The notes beneath the pieces are model-generated. The model had not been told where the DNA came from, searched no databases, and was given only the letters and a program-made list of their open reading frames with translations. Positions 41,833 through 50,746 of a stretch of 64,000 nucleotides of DNA are shown piece after piece. This DNA is from SXOA01 sp046593355 (GTDB taxonomy: Bacteria; Planctomycetota; Planctomycetia; Pirellulales; Pirellulaceae). The position numbers were made by a program, and so were the translations under genes. The stretch spans positions 10,026 through 74,025 of the forward strand of contig JBKJNY010000223.1 in assembly GCA_046593355.1 (NCBI GenBank). The letters are read 5' to 3'. Positions within the stretch are counted from its first letter, which is position 1. Each line of letters begins with the position of its first letter.

Positions 41833-42789
41833 ATGAATCAACTCCTCACCAGCGGCATCTGGCCCAAAATCAAGAAACTCGGCACGCAAGCTCGGCGCAT
41901 CCAGGCGGCGATTGCCTATTTCTCAAGTGATCGATACTTCACACTAAAACGTGGTGACTCTCTGGTTACCAACGCCTCAGTATGGGCGATCAAAAATGGT
42001 GAGACCTCGGCCAAGGTGCTTTGGAAATTGTTTAAGAAGGGGGTAGTAATTCGCAGCTCGGCAAAGCTACATGCGAAGCTGATCATTCTTGACGACAAGG
42101 TTCTTATCGGGTCGGCCAATGCCTCCCAGAACAGTGTATCGTTGTACGAGGCGGCTGTGATCACTGATTTTCCTGCAATTGTTAGCCAGTCGAAGTCGTT
42201 TCTTTTTCAACTGGAGGAGACTTTATCGCCGCTGACCAAGGGGCAACTACAAAAGCTGCTCAAGATCAAAGTGATTCGACGCGGAGGGCAGCCGAAAGGT
42301 AGACGCAAGAAACGTCTTGTGGCAACCGGCGAAGCAACGTGGATCGTGTCAACGGAAGACCTTGACGACGATGCATTCCCCGAGGAAGAAGGATTTGTAG
42401 AACAGGCAGAAAGGCAGATTAAGAGGACGCATCCCGACGCCAACCCCGGGTATATCCGCTGGACCGGCAACTCGCGATTCCAAAAGTCCGCGAAGAATGG
42501 TGACTTTCTGGTGATCATTGAAAAAAAGGACGGCCGCAAAAAACCGTACGGAGTCCATACGCCCACAACACTGCTTCGCCGCCAAAAAAAGGGTCGCTGG
42601 ACGCGATTCTACTATGACTCAAATCCGTCGTATCCTAAGCGTGGATTGACGTGGAAGCAATTTCAGACATTGCTAAAAAAGGTTCCCGTCGGCAGGAGAA
42701 TAACTACCGGCACCATCCGTGCGCTGACGCATCCAGAGGCTTTATCCCTAGAAGCGCATTGGCCTCGTCGCCGACGGCGGGGTCGGTAG
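41833..42789 (+). CDS. PLD-fold nuclease-like protein
   Basis: 318 residues from the ATG at 41833 (an upstream start at 41785 is possible). A single HKD motif, KLHAKLIILDDKVLIGSANAS (about residues 78-98), implies a homodimeric active site as in Nuc or the BfiI-type restriction nucleases. The C-terminal ~200 residues (HPDANPGYIRWTGNSRFQKS, YGVHTPTTLLRR, WTRFYYDSNPSYPKRGLTW) are unassigned and could bind nucleic acid. The gene is visibly lower in GC and richer in AAA/AAG codons than its neighbours, so it was probably acquired. It is divergent to the copy 1 module. Confidence 0.75.
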   Translation: MNQLLTSGIWPKIKKLGTQARRIQAAIAYFSSDRYFTLKRGDSLVTNASVWAIKNGETSAKVLWKLFKKGVVIRSSAKLHAKLIILDDKVLIGSANASQNSVSLYEAAVITDFPAIVSQSKSFLFQLEETLSPLTKGQLQKLLKIKVIRRGGQPKGRRKKRLVATGEATWIVSTEDLDDDAFPEEEGFVEQAERQIKRTHPDANPGYIRWTGNSRFQKSAKNGDFLVIIEKKDGRKKPYGVHTPTTLLRRQKKGRWTRFYYDSNPSYPKRGLTWKQFQTLLKKVPVGRRITTGTIRALTHPEALSLEAHWPRRRRRGR

Positions 42790-42815
42790 ATAAAAGCCGA
42801 ACCGCCGTTTCTCGC

Positions 42816-45581
42816 CTACCGAAGTTCCACAATCCTCACCCCTCCTGCCGGCACTTCGATCTTCACCTGGCCCCCTTCCACCTTGAGCACCTCGTCGGGG
42901 TTGAGGCGGTCGCGGGCGGTGGTGGCGGGGATGTGGAGGGTGATGGTGGCGGGCTTGTTCTGGCGGTAGTCGGTGGGAGTGATGCCTTGCTGCGGCTTGT
43001 CCTGGCCGGAGGGGTTGAGGAGGGTGACGGCCCAGCCGGTTTTGGTGCGGTTGACGAGCCATTCGACCTGGCCGGTCACTTCCACGGGCATCAGGCCGCG
43101 GGAGAGGTGGGCGATGAGGCGGGGAACCGCGGGATGGACCGCTTTGTCCACCCCCAGGCCGCGAGGGACCGAGAGATAAATCAGCCGCCCCGCTCCGCGG
43201 TCGAAGGAGGCGCAGAAGCACTTGCCGTCTGGGGACGTGGCGAGCGAGCGGACGCCGTCGCCGGCGATGGGGATTTCCTTGAAGCGGAAGAGTTGCGATT
43301 GCTGAATCTCCTCCGAATTGAGCCAGCGATAGCCAGCCGTCTCTCCCGCCGCTCCCGCTGCGGGGAGGTTGAGAGCTGCCGCGCCGGGGCCGGTGAGGTG
43401 CGTATCGGCGACAACGAGCGTGCCGCCGGCATTGATGTAGGCGTTCAGGCGAGCCCCTTCGGCCGCGGTCAGGTCGATGTCGCCGGCGGCGATGACGACG
43501 GGATAGGTGTCGATGGTTCGCCATTTGTTGGCGTCGGGGTAGGCGAAGATGACGTCAAAAATGTCGCCGTAGACGCCGGGGACATTGACCTCGTTGGTGC
43601 CGGTGATGGGCTTCTCGCTCTCCGGGCCGATGGGGTGGTAGGCGGTCCAGAAATACTGCTCCAGCATTTTCTCGTGGTCGCCGAATAGGAACCGGTCCTG
43701 GTGGCCGTGCCAGTTCTTAAAACTGTTCGGCCAGAAGGGTGCGGGCTCCCAGCCGTGGGCGTAGTCGACGAGGAAGGCGATGGGGGTGTAGGGATCGCCC
43801 CGGTCGGGCTCGGCCGCGGTGACGCGAAGGAAACGGTCCACCAGCTTCCCCTTGGGCGAAAGCTGCACTTCGTGCAGGCCGGCCGCGGTGGTGCCGCCGG
43901 GCTGCCAGAATTCGTCAAAGCCCTGCTCGTGATAGAACATCGAGGAGCCGGCCATGTACTGATACCAGATGTCGAACTTGTACCAGGTCATCCCCGCGCC
44001 GCTGAAGACGCTGTAATAGTTGTCGAGAATGTTCTTTGGCGAGTGGTAACTCTGCTGGTCGCTGAAGATGGTGGCGGAGTCACCGAAGTTGCAACTGCGG
44101 TAGGTAGCCGTAGTGGTCCCCCACTGGCGTGCCGCCCCGCGCATGAAGGCCCACCGCATCGGCAGGATGGAGGACGTGGCGGTCGACGACTCGTAGCCCA
44201 CGGTGCGTGCTCCCCAGTCCGCGGTCAGTGGCACGTACACGATATTGCCGACGCTGAGGCACGAAATGACATCCGCATAGGGATTCGGGTCGAGATCCCG
44301 CCCAAAGACCTTCTGATACTTCTCCCGGTTGCCGCCCAGCGTCAGCGGAGTGAACGCCTCCACAAGCTGCCGGCGGGTCGTCGCCCCGGCAGTGGCGGCT
44401 TTCATTTTTTCGGTGTCGGGATAGAAGTAGCCGAGGCTTTCGCCGGCGATGTTGCCGACATAGCGGTCGCGGTACTTCTGGAAGGTGGCAATCCCTTTCT
44501 CGCCGATGAGGTTGTCTGGATGGTAGTTCATCATCATGGCCCAGGGGCGGTCGGGATGTTGGTCGAGCCAGACGGAGAATTTCTTGCCAGCATCGAGCAC
44601 TTCGCCGCTCGTGGGGTCGGTCGCGAAAATCCCCGGCCCGGAGCCGTGGAAGGCGGGGACAATTCGCGGGTCGGAGAAAATGGGGACGTCGTCCCGCCCG
44701 GCGTATTTCTTCTCAAAGTTTTCCCGCGTTTCCTTGTCCGCCACCTGGTACGGGAACTTCACCTTCGCCGGCTTATCGCTGAGCCACGTTTCGGCAGCCG
44801 CCTGCTGGTTCATATTCCAGAGATAGAGGAAGCCCTTGTCTTTGAAGGTGTGCAACTTCCAGCCGAGGGGAATTTCATAGCTCGCCGGTGTTTTGAAATC
44901 CGGTCGGCGGCGAGCAAGCGGCTCCAAGTCCGCGGAAATGCCCTTGCGATAGCTATCGAGAATCTGCCAGGCGTGCGATTTCGGCCGGTCTTTAATGAGC
45001 GGGCGATACGAACTATCGGTGGACAGCACAATGACATCCACCTGCCGCGGTTCGAGCTCCTTCGTGGTTGAAACCAGCTTGATAGTGGCCGGTCCCTTTT
45101 GCAGATTCGCCGATGCACTTCCCCAGCCGAAGGCCCAAGTCCAGTAGAGCTTCATCTCGTTGTCTTCTTCGATGACCGGCTTCTCGCCATATTTACCTTC
45201 CCACGGTTTCTGGCCCGGCTGCTCGATTTGAATCTGGAACCGCTCGGTCTTCTCCCGCCAATCGCCGTAGCGGACCCAGACGTGGTACGTGCCGGCAATC
45301 GGGATTTCGACCGTCTTGGTCACCACCGCCTTGTCGTCGTCCCCCGCCGTGGCAATCGACAGAAACCCGCTCTCGCCCCCCTGGTTCCACTCCGCCGCCC
45401 ACCCCGGCCCCGACAGCCCCCAGTTCCCCGCCGTCTTCTTCATCTCCGGCTTTCCCATCGGCCAGCAATAGCCGCGAATACCGTCAAAATGCTCGGCTTC
45501 GAGCCAGAGAGATTCCTGGGAGAGGGCCGGAATCGCGGTAGCGGTCAGCATCGCGCTGAGAAGGAGTGAGAGAAATCGCAT
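42816..45581 (-). CDS. Large secreted carbohydrate-active-like protein
   Basis: 921 residues from the ATG at 45581 with a signal peptide (LLLSAMLTATAIPALSQES). Residues ~25-190 form a beta-sandwich module (AEHFDGIRGYCWPMGKPEMKKTAG..., GTYHVWVRYGDWREKTERF) like sugar-binding modules. The middle ~210-690 is a large domain with many aromatic and acidic residues (WAMMMNYHPDNLIGEKG, MTWYKFDIWYQYMAGSSMFYHEQGFDEFW), suggestive of a glycoside hydrolase barrel. A glutamine-amidotransferase-like segment (VVIAAGDIDLTAAEGARLNAYINAGGTLVVAD) and a C-terminal beta module follow. The family is not identified. Confidence 0.65.
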   Translation of the reverse strand: MRFLSLLLSAMLTATAIPALSQESLWLEAEHFDGIRGYCWPMGKPEMKKTAGNWGLSGPGWAAEWNQGGESGFLSIATAGDDDKAVVTKTVEIPIAGTYHVWVRYGDWREKTERFQIQIEQPGQKPWEGKYGEKPVIEEDNEMKLYWTWAFGWGSASANLQKGPATIKLVSTTKELEPRQVDVIVLSTDSSYRPLIKDRPKSHAWQILDSYRKGISADLEPLARRRPDFKTPASYEIPLGWKLHTFKDKGFLYLWNMNQQAAAETWLSDKPAKVKFPYQVADKETRENFEKKYAGRDDVPIFSDPRIVPAFHGSGPGIFATDPTSGEVLDAGKKFSVWLDQHPDRPWAMMMNYHPDNLIGEKGIATFQKYRDRYVGNIAGESLGYFYPDTEKMKAATAGATTRRQLVEAFTPLTLGGNREKYQKVFGRDLDPNPYADVISCLSVGNIVYVPLTADWGARTVGYESSTATSSILPMRWAFMRGAARQWGTTTATYRSCNFGDSATIFSDQQSYHSPKNILDNYYSVFSGAGMTWYKFDIWYQYMAGSSMFYHEQGFDEFWQPGGTTAAGLHEVQLSPKGKLVDRFLRVTAAEPDRGDPYTPIAFLVDYAHGWEPAPFWPNSFKNWHGHQDRFLFGDHEKMLEQYFWTAYHPIGPESEKPITGTNEVNVPGVYGDIFDVIFAYPDANKWRTIDTYPVVIAAGDIDLTAAEGARLNAYINAGGTLVVADTHLTGPGAAALNLPAAGAAGETAGYRWLNSEEIQQSQLFRFKEIPIAGDGVRSLATSPDGKCFCASFDRGAGRLIYLSVPRGLGVDKAVHPAVPRLIAHLSRGLMPVEVTGQVEWLVNRTKTGWAVTLLNPSGQDKPQQGITPTDYRQNKPATITLHIPATTARDRLNPDEVLKVEGGQVKIEVPAGGVRIVELR

Positions 45582-45675
45582 CGGCGGCAGGCTCCAGTGG
45601 AGGGAAATATGGTTGGCAGGAGATTCAATCTTGTCATGCCAATCCGCGGGATTCAAGCGAGTGCCTACGACCGGA

Positions 45676-46125
45676 TTAGGGACGCATACGCTCCAGCACG
45701 ATTGCAACGGAACCGTAAACTGGTCCTTCGACGGCATTCAACTCATGCTCGATGTCGATGATCGTCCCCAGCTTGCTTGCCCACCAGCCGCCTGGAAGCT
45801 GGCGTGCGGCATGGGTTGGCTTGCCGCTTGTGTCCGCAAAAATGGCTATTTTCTGCGATCCCACTTGCCAAGAGGAGTCGGTTCGCTGCGAATACCCGAG
45901 CGTTGCATACGCCCCGGCAAACGAATCCAAACTTACGATACGCGGAATGCCTGCGGGCCAGAAACTTTGCTGCTGAGGGTCCGGCCACCACCAGCGGTCC
46001 GTGGTCTCGGCGGCCCACGCGATGCAGTTGTAGTCTTCATCTTCCGGACTGGTAACACGACTGTTCGCAGTGGTTAGTCGCGGAAAGCCAAACCGCAAAT
46101 ACGACAGCCATCGTTCGTAGCTCAT
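45676..46125 (-). CDS. Cys/His protein resembling DUF7689, module copy 2
   Basis: 149 residues from the ATG at 46125. It shares FPRLTTANSRVTSPEDEDYNCIAWAAETTDRWWWP, FWPAGIPRIVSLDSFAGAYATLGY, then THAARQLPGGWWASKLGTIIDIEHELN and GPVYGSVAIVLERM with copy 1. The Cys, His and D-I-E-H are conserved in both copies. Its start overlaps the partner's stop by four bases (ATGA), exactly as in copy 1. No signal peptide is seen, so it acts in the cytosol. Function unknown. Confidence 0.7.
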   Translation of the reverse strand: MSYERWLSYLRFGFPRLTTANSRVTSPEDEDYNCIAWAAETTDRWWWPDPQQQSFWPAGIPRIVSLDSFAGAYATLGYSQRTDSSWQVGSQKIAIFADTSGKPTHAARQLPGGWWASKLGTIIDIEHELNAVEGPVYGSVAIVLERMRP

Positions 46126-46547
46126 GCGGAAATCAGCCCCTTGGCCAATCCCCATTTCAACCACGCTTCTTTCATCCTTGGCACAGCGCCACGATCTTCC
46201 GGCGGCACCGGATCTTCGCCGGAGATAGCTTTCAGGGCCCAATACCAGTAGCCGGAGCGGGCTTGCAGCTCCGTAAGGATCAGCGGCAGCGCCTCTGCGC
46301 CCATGCCGATGATGCCTTGATAAGCGGGATGCAGAGCCATTTCCGTGGTGGACGAAAGCCACTGCGTCTCGGCTCGCCATTGTTGAGCGAGTTGCGCAAA
46401 TTTGTCCCGGTTGGCATCGCCAAAGACCAGAGGTTTCTCCTCGACGGCCTGCACCACAACCCGCACCCGCTGCTGCTCGTCGAGGGGAAGCGGGTGGTCG
46501 AGCTTCAGGCTGCCGTTTTCGTAGATCGCTTGCGTTTCGAGAGACAT
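46122..46547 (-). CDS. DUF104-domain antitoxin-like fusion protein, module copy 2
   Basis: 141 residues from the ATG at 46547. Residues ~1-35 (SLETQAIYENGSLKLDHPLP and DEQQRVRVVVQA) match the DUF104/AF2212-like antitoxin domain that normally stands alone beside VapC toxins. Residues ~45-141 (TQWLSSTTEMALHPAYQGII and GMGAEALPLILTELQARSGY, then WALKAISGEDPVPP) match the whole copy 1 partner. A DNA-binding-like antitoxin module is thus fused to the partner domain, pointing to a toxin-antitoxin-like or regulatory role. Confidence 0.75.
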   Translation of the reverse strand: MSLETQAIYENGSLKLDHPLPLDEQQRVRVVVQAVEEKPLVFGDANRDKFAQLAQQWRAETQWLSSTTEMALHPAYQGIIGMGAEALPLILTELQARSGYWYWALKAISGEDPVPPEDRGAVPRMKEAWLKWGLAKGLISA

Positions 46548-46612
46548 GGTAGACACCAGCACGCTTATGACGAACCAACAACAGTATAACATGCCGCACC
46601 GATGGCATCTTA

Positions 46613-48520
46613 TCACTCCGGGCAACGGTCCTGCAAAATCGCCCCGCAGGCTTGCAGGTGTTCTTTGTATTTGGCGTCGATGCGGGCTTCACGGAGGTCG
46701 ACGAGATAGAAATCGACACCGTCGAGATTCGCGCCGCGCAGGTCGGCCCCCCGCAGGTCGGCTTTGCGGATTTCCTCGGGCCGCTTATAGGTCTGGTCAT
46801 GGTAGTCGTCGGTGTAGAAGCCGGTCCGGCTCCCTTCTAGCGGATAGGGGCTGCCGACGAGGCCGCAGCGGGTGCTCCCCATGTGGAACGTGCAGCCGCG
46901 AAGATCGGCTCCGCGAAGGTCCGCTCGCTCCCACTCGATGTCGGCCAGTCCGGCGTCCTTGAGGATTGCGTTGCGGAAATTCGCTCGCGGCATTTTTGAG
47001 CCGGTGAGGTACGCACCCGTCATATTGGCCTTTTCAAAACACGCCCCCGGCAGCTCGACCCCCTCCAGATCGCACTTCTGCATCAGCGCTCCGTAAAATT
47101 TCGCGCTAACAAGATTCGCCTTATATAGCGGCAACAGACAGAGTACGGCTCCGGAGAGGTCGGAACCCTCGAAACTGGTTTCGTCGATATTGGCATCGTT
47201 TAAGATGGCGAAAACCATGTCAGCGGCTACGAAACCGGCTCCTTCCAGCTTTGTCCCTTCGAGATTTGCTCCTTTCAAAGATACCTCCGCTAGGACTGCT
47301 CCCCGCAGGTTAGCGCACTTCAGCACGAGGCGCTCGCCGCGAACTCCCGAGAGGTTGGCGTCCGAGAAATCGGCAAACGATGCATCCAGCGAAGCCATGT
47401 TGGCCGAGGACAGTCGTGCTCGTCGGAAGCACGTCGTTATTGCAATCGCGCCGGTCAGGTCGGCTCCGGATAGGTCCGCTCCGGTAAAATCAGCGTCGCA
47501 CAGATTGCTGCGAGTTGGGCCGTTTCTCGGAAAGATTGCGGAGGGCCACTGCACTCCGGCGAAATGACCGTGCTGCAAGTTCATCGGCCCGGTGCTACCC
47601 GGCCTCCAGTCCACACCTGCGGCGACGAGAAGACTGACCGCAGTGGAATGCAGGCCCTCATTCCACGGCGCTAGCTTGCTCATCAGCATATGCACGAGAA
47701 GCTCGCTGGCGGCGATTCTCGGCGCGGCCAGCCGGATGAGGTCCAGCGGCAGCCGATATTGCAGCATCTGCTCGCCCTGCTCCGTCCAGAGCCGGTCCAC
47801 GAGGCCGGAGGCGGCCAGGAGCAATTGCGGATAGCGATGGCGAAGCAGCCCTAGCTTATGGTGCGAGAGTGGCCGCGACATCTTCTCGGTTAACGTCATC
47901 CAGCGGTCAAAGTCTCCTGCGCACATGGCCACACAACCTTCCTCCATATACCAGCGGTCATCGGCCCGTTCATACATCCGCGACAGAGCCCGTTCCATCG
48001 CCGCACGCACGCTCGGCAGCGTCGGATCCTCAGCCAGCCCCTCCATCACGCAGCGCCAAAGCTCCGGGTTCCCTTGCAGCGGAACGTCGTCCCCCGCCCG
48101 CCGAATCCGCGTGAGCAGCGCCCCGCATTCTCGCGGGTGAGCCGCCAGCAAGTATTCCAGCAAATCATCTTCGGTCCAGGGAGCGAGTTCGAAGAACACG
48201 TCGGCTTCGTGGCTCGCTTCGTCGCCGAGCGCCAGGATGGCTGTCTGCTTCAAGAGCTTTCGGCTAAAGGCCTGTTCCAGGGAACCGCCATCCACAAACG
48301 TCAGCTTCTCGGCAAATGGCAACACCGCGGCCAAGTGGGCGAGGGCCGTGCTCTTTCCCGCTCCCGCGCCACCTCCAATCTGAATGATGGTACCGGTTCC
48401 GCTTTCCTCTCGCTGTCGCTCCTCCAGAAAATCCGACACCAGGTCCTCCAGCGGCAGCGACTCGCCGCTATGCGGAGCAATCGCATGTGGACGGACAAAC
48501 GCTCGTTGAGGAGTAAGCAT
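46613..48520 (-). CDS. P-loop NTPase with pentapeptide-repeat C-terminus
   Basis: 635 residues from the ATG at 48520. Residues ~30-50 hold a Walker A loop (IIQIGGGAGAGKSTALAHLA). Residues ~50-300 form a helical NTPase/STAND-like region without an obvious sensor motif. From ~330 to 620 the sequence is pentapeptide repeats of A(D/N)LXX type (LCDADFTGADLSGADLTGAI, LRGADLRGANLDGVD), a right-handed beta-helix. The gene ends 65 bases upstream of the module copy 2 genes on the same strand, so all three may form one operon. Confidence 0.75.
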   Translation of the reverse strand: MLTPQRAFVRPHAIAPHSGESLPLEDLVSDFLEERQREESGTGTIIQIGGGAGAGKSTALAHLAAVLPFAEKLTFVDGGSLEQAFSRKLLKQTAILALGDEASHEADVFFELAPWTEDDLLEYLLAAHPRECGALLTRIRRAGDDVPLQGNPELWRCVMEGLAEDPTLPSVRAAMERALSRMYERADDRWYMEEGCVAMCAGDFDRWMTLTEKMSRPLSHHKLGLLRHRYPQLLLAASGLVDRLWTEQGEQMLQYRLPLDLIRLAAPRIAASELLVHMLMSKLAPWNEGLHSTAVSLLVAAGVDWRPGSTGPMNLQHGHFAGVQWPSAIFPRNGPTRSNLCDADFTGADLSGADLTGAIAITTCFRRARLSSANMASLDASFADFSDANLSGVRGERLVLKCANLRGAVLAEVSLKGANLEGTKLEGAGFVAADMVFAILNDANIDETSFEGSDLSGAVLCLLPLYKANLVSAKFYGALMQKCDLEGVELPGACFEKANMTGAYLTGSKMPRANFRNAILKDAGLADIEWERADLRGADLRGCTFHMGSTRCGLVGSPYPLEGSRTGFYTDDYHDQTYKRPEEIRKADLRGADLRGANLDGVDFYLVDLREARIDAKYKEHLQACGAILQDRCPE

Positions 48521-48642
48521 GGAGCACCAGAATGGTGAATCTCTCCAGTCTATCGACTTCGGAGCTAACATTCGACAATCTCCGCGCTTTTGAAGACTCT
48601 GCCCTTGACCCGCTTTCCGCCCTTGCTTACTCTCCCACCGCC

Positions 48643-49740
48643 ATGTTCTACCGATCTGGGCTGGCGGCCCTGCTTGCCGTGATGGTTGCTGCTCCGCTGC
48701 GCGGGGATGAGCCGGCGCTTGCGCCGCGCGAAGGGGTATTGCTGCTAAAAAATGGGCATGTGATGCAAGGGAGCATCACGAAAGCGGGCGATTACTTCGT
48801 GCTGACGCTCGGCAAGACGGGCGAGGTTCGCCTGCCGGCTGCCGACGTGGAAACGCAGTGCGTGGACTTGGATGATGCTTACCGGTATCAGGCGGCGCTG
48901 CTTTCCAGCAAGAAGGCCGAGCCGCACCTGACGCTGGCTGAGTGGTGTCTTCGCTACGGATTGCGGCAGCCGGCGGAAGACCAGGTGGCCTTTGCCAGGC
49001 AAATCGAGCCGGAACATGCCAAAATCGCCCAAATCGAATTGCGGCTGAAGACGGCGGCGGAGGTTCCCCCCCCGAGCGGCGCGAAGGCGGAATCGTCCTC
49101 GACCACGGTCGGCGTCAAGCAGCTCGACGAGACACTGGCGGAGCTTCCCAAGGGGAGCATGGAACGATTCTCGGTCGTCATCCAGCCGATGCTCATCAAT
49201 CGCTGCGGAGCCAACGGATGCCACGGGCCCGCGGCGAAATCGAACTTCCACCTGCTCCGGCCGTCGGCGGGGCAGATGATGTCCAAGCGATTCTCGCAGC
49301 GGAACCTGTTTACCGTGCTGCAATACATCGACAAGGACAACCCGGGGGAGAGCCGCCTGGTGACCATGCCGCAAGAAAAGCACGGCAGCACGCTGGCCTC
49401 CGTATTTGACAAGCGTTCGCAGCACCAGCTCGATGACCTGATTGCCTGGACCAAACTGCTGACCAGAAAACCAGCGCAGGTAGCGCTTCCAACCAGCATC
49501 GGGCCCGCGCAAACGCTTCTCACTCAGGCGGGTGCCGCCGCAAAAACCGGAGGCAAAATCCCGCCGAACATCGCTCCCATGAATGCGGGGAAGAATCCCG
49601 ACAATGGCCAGCCGAGAGCCCCGCGGGCACCGTCGGTCAACGACCTCAAGAGCGAGGAAAAGGGGCGAGAGGCTGCTGCTCCGCGCGATCCCTTCGATCC
49701 CGAAATCTTCAATCGGAAGCATCTGCCGGCGAAAAACTAG
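48643..49740 (+). CDS. Secreted protein with a CX4CH haem-like motif
   Basis: 365 residues from the ATG at 48643, with a signal peptide (LAALLAVMVAAPLRGDEP). A beta-rich segment follows (GVLLLKNGHVMQGSITKAGDYFVLTLG), then a linker, then INRCGANGCHGPAAKSNFHLLRP (about 185), which has the Cys-X4-Cys-His spacing seen in planctomycete cytochrome-c-like regions. The last ~80 residues are Pro/Ala/Lys-rich. A surface-associated redox or binding protein is possible, but haem binding is not proven. Confidence 0.6.
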   Translation: MFYRSGLAALLAVMVAAPLRGDEPALAPREGVLLLKNGHVMQGSITKAGDYFVLTLGKTGEVRLPAADVETQCVDLDDAYRYQAALLSSKKAEPHLTLAEWCLRYGLRQPAEDQVAFARQIEPEHAKIAQIELRLKTAAEVPPPSGAKAESSSTTVGVKQLDETLAELPKGSMERFSVVIQPMLINRCGANGCHGPAAKSNFHLLRPSAGQMMSKRFSQRNLFTVLQYIDKDNPGESRLVTMPQEKHGSTLASVFDKRSQHQLDDLIAWTKLLTRKPAQVALPTSIGPAQTLLTQAGAAAKTGGKIPPNIAPMNAGKNPDNGQPRAPRAPSVNDLKSEEKGREAAAPRDPFDPEIFNRKHLPAKN

Positions 49741-49747
49741 GGAATAG

Positions 49748-49782
49748 GGTGCATAAGCGCAGCGCCATGCACGCGCAATGCG
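49748..49782. repeat. Dispersed GGTGCATAAGCGCAGCGCCATGCACGCG repeat
   Basis: GGTGCATAAGCGCAGCGCCA followed by TGCACGCGCAATGCG lies after a stop codon. A reverse-orientation relative is at about 39510-39555. It is a short palindromic element. Confidence 0.6.
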
Positions 49783-49887
49783 TATTGCTCAAAGGGTTAC
49801 CTGCGATGACCCAGGAATTGAGTTCGTTCCCGCGTGCATTTCGTGGAACTCATGCACCTTACTCACTGGTGCGTTAAACTACAGCCC

Positions 49888-50718
49888 ATGCGGATTCTTC
49901 TCATCGGCGATATCGTCGGCAAGCCGGGCGTGAAAATGGTGACGCAGTCGCTGGCCGGGCTGCGAAAGCGGGAAGGGCTGGACCTGGTCATTGCCAATGC
50001 TGAAAATTCCGCCGACGGCAGCGGAATTGCTCCCAGTATTTACAAGAAACTCATTGCGGCGGGAGTAGACTGCATCACTCTCGGTGATCATATCTATCGC
50101 CGGAGCGAAATCTGCCCGGTGCTGCAAGAGGAAAGCAACATCGTCAAACCGGCCAACTACCCGCCGCAAGCGCCGGGAAAGACGTGGGCGGTGGTGAAGT
50201 CCGCTGCGGGAATTCCGGTGGCCGTCTTCAGCCTGATGGGGCGGGTCTTCATGCGGCCTGTCGATTGCCCCTTTCTCGCGGCTGACCGGGTGCTGGCGGA
50301 GATTCCCGCCGAGGTGAAGGTCCGATTTCTCGATCTCCACGCGGAAGCCACCAGCGACAAGCAGCTGATGGGGCGCTATCTCGATGGGAGAGTTTCGGCC
50401 GTGCTCGGGACGCACACGCATGTGACCACCGCGGACGAGCAGATTCTGCCCGGTGGCACCGCCTTTCAGTGCGATGTCGGCATGACCGGCCCGCATGACA
50501 GCATCTTGGGCCGCCGCATTGACCGCGTCCAGGAAACCACGATCACTTTCCAGCCGACACAGTTCGACGTGGCCACCGGGGATGTCCGCCTGTGCGGAAG
50601 CATCGTTGATATCGACGAAACCACCGGCCGAGCCACGGCTATACGGCGACTGGTCGTGAGAGAAAACGAGCTTTCCAGCCTGGCTCTGTCTCCCGCCGAA
50701 GGACCGCCACTCATGTAA
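49888..50718 (+). CDS. TIGR00282 metallophosphoesterase (YmdB family)
   Basis: 276 residues from the ATG at 49888 (MRILLIGDIVGKPGVKMV). Metal-binding motifs are GDIVGKPG (7-14), ANAENSADGSGI (about 39), TLGDHIYRR (about 68), DLHAEATSDK (about 150) and GTHTHVTTADE (about 180). It is a Bacillus YmdB-like phosphodiesterase, proposed to act on cyclic nucleotides. In Bacillus it lies beside rny; here rny is ~19 kb away. A start at 49834 would add an unlikely leader. Confidence 0.9.
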   Translation: MRILLIGDIVGKPGVKMVTQSLAGLRKREGLDLVIANAENSADGSGIAPSIYKKLIAAGVDCITLGDHIYRRSEICPVLQEESNIVKPANYPPQAPGKTWAVVKSAAGIPVAVFSLMGRVFMRPVDCPFLAADRVLAEIPAEVKVRFLDLHAEATSDKQLMGRYLDGRVSAVLGTHTHVTTADEQILPGGTAFQCDVGMTGPHDSILGRRIDRVQETTITFQPTQFDVATGDVRLCGSIVDIDETTGRATAIRRLVVRENELSSLALSPAEGPPLM

Positions 50719-50746
50719 CCTCAAGGTGCTATGATGAAACTTTCGT

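Noticed and set aside
49888..50718. Functional RNase Y-YmdB operon as in Bacillus
   Set aside because: rny (29556) and the YmdB-type gene (49888) are ~19 kb apart with many genes between. They may still interact, but nothing here supports it beyond family membership.
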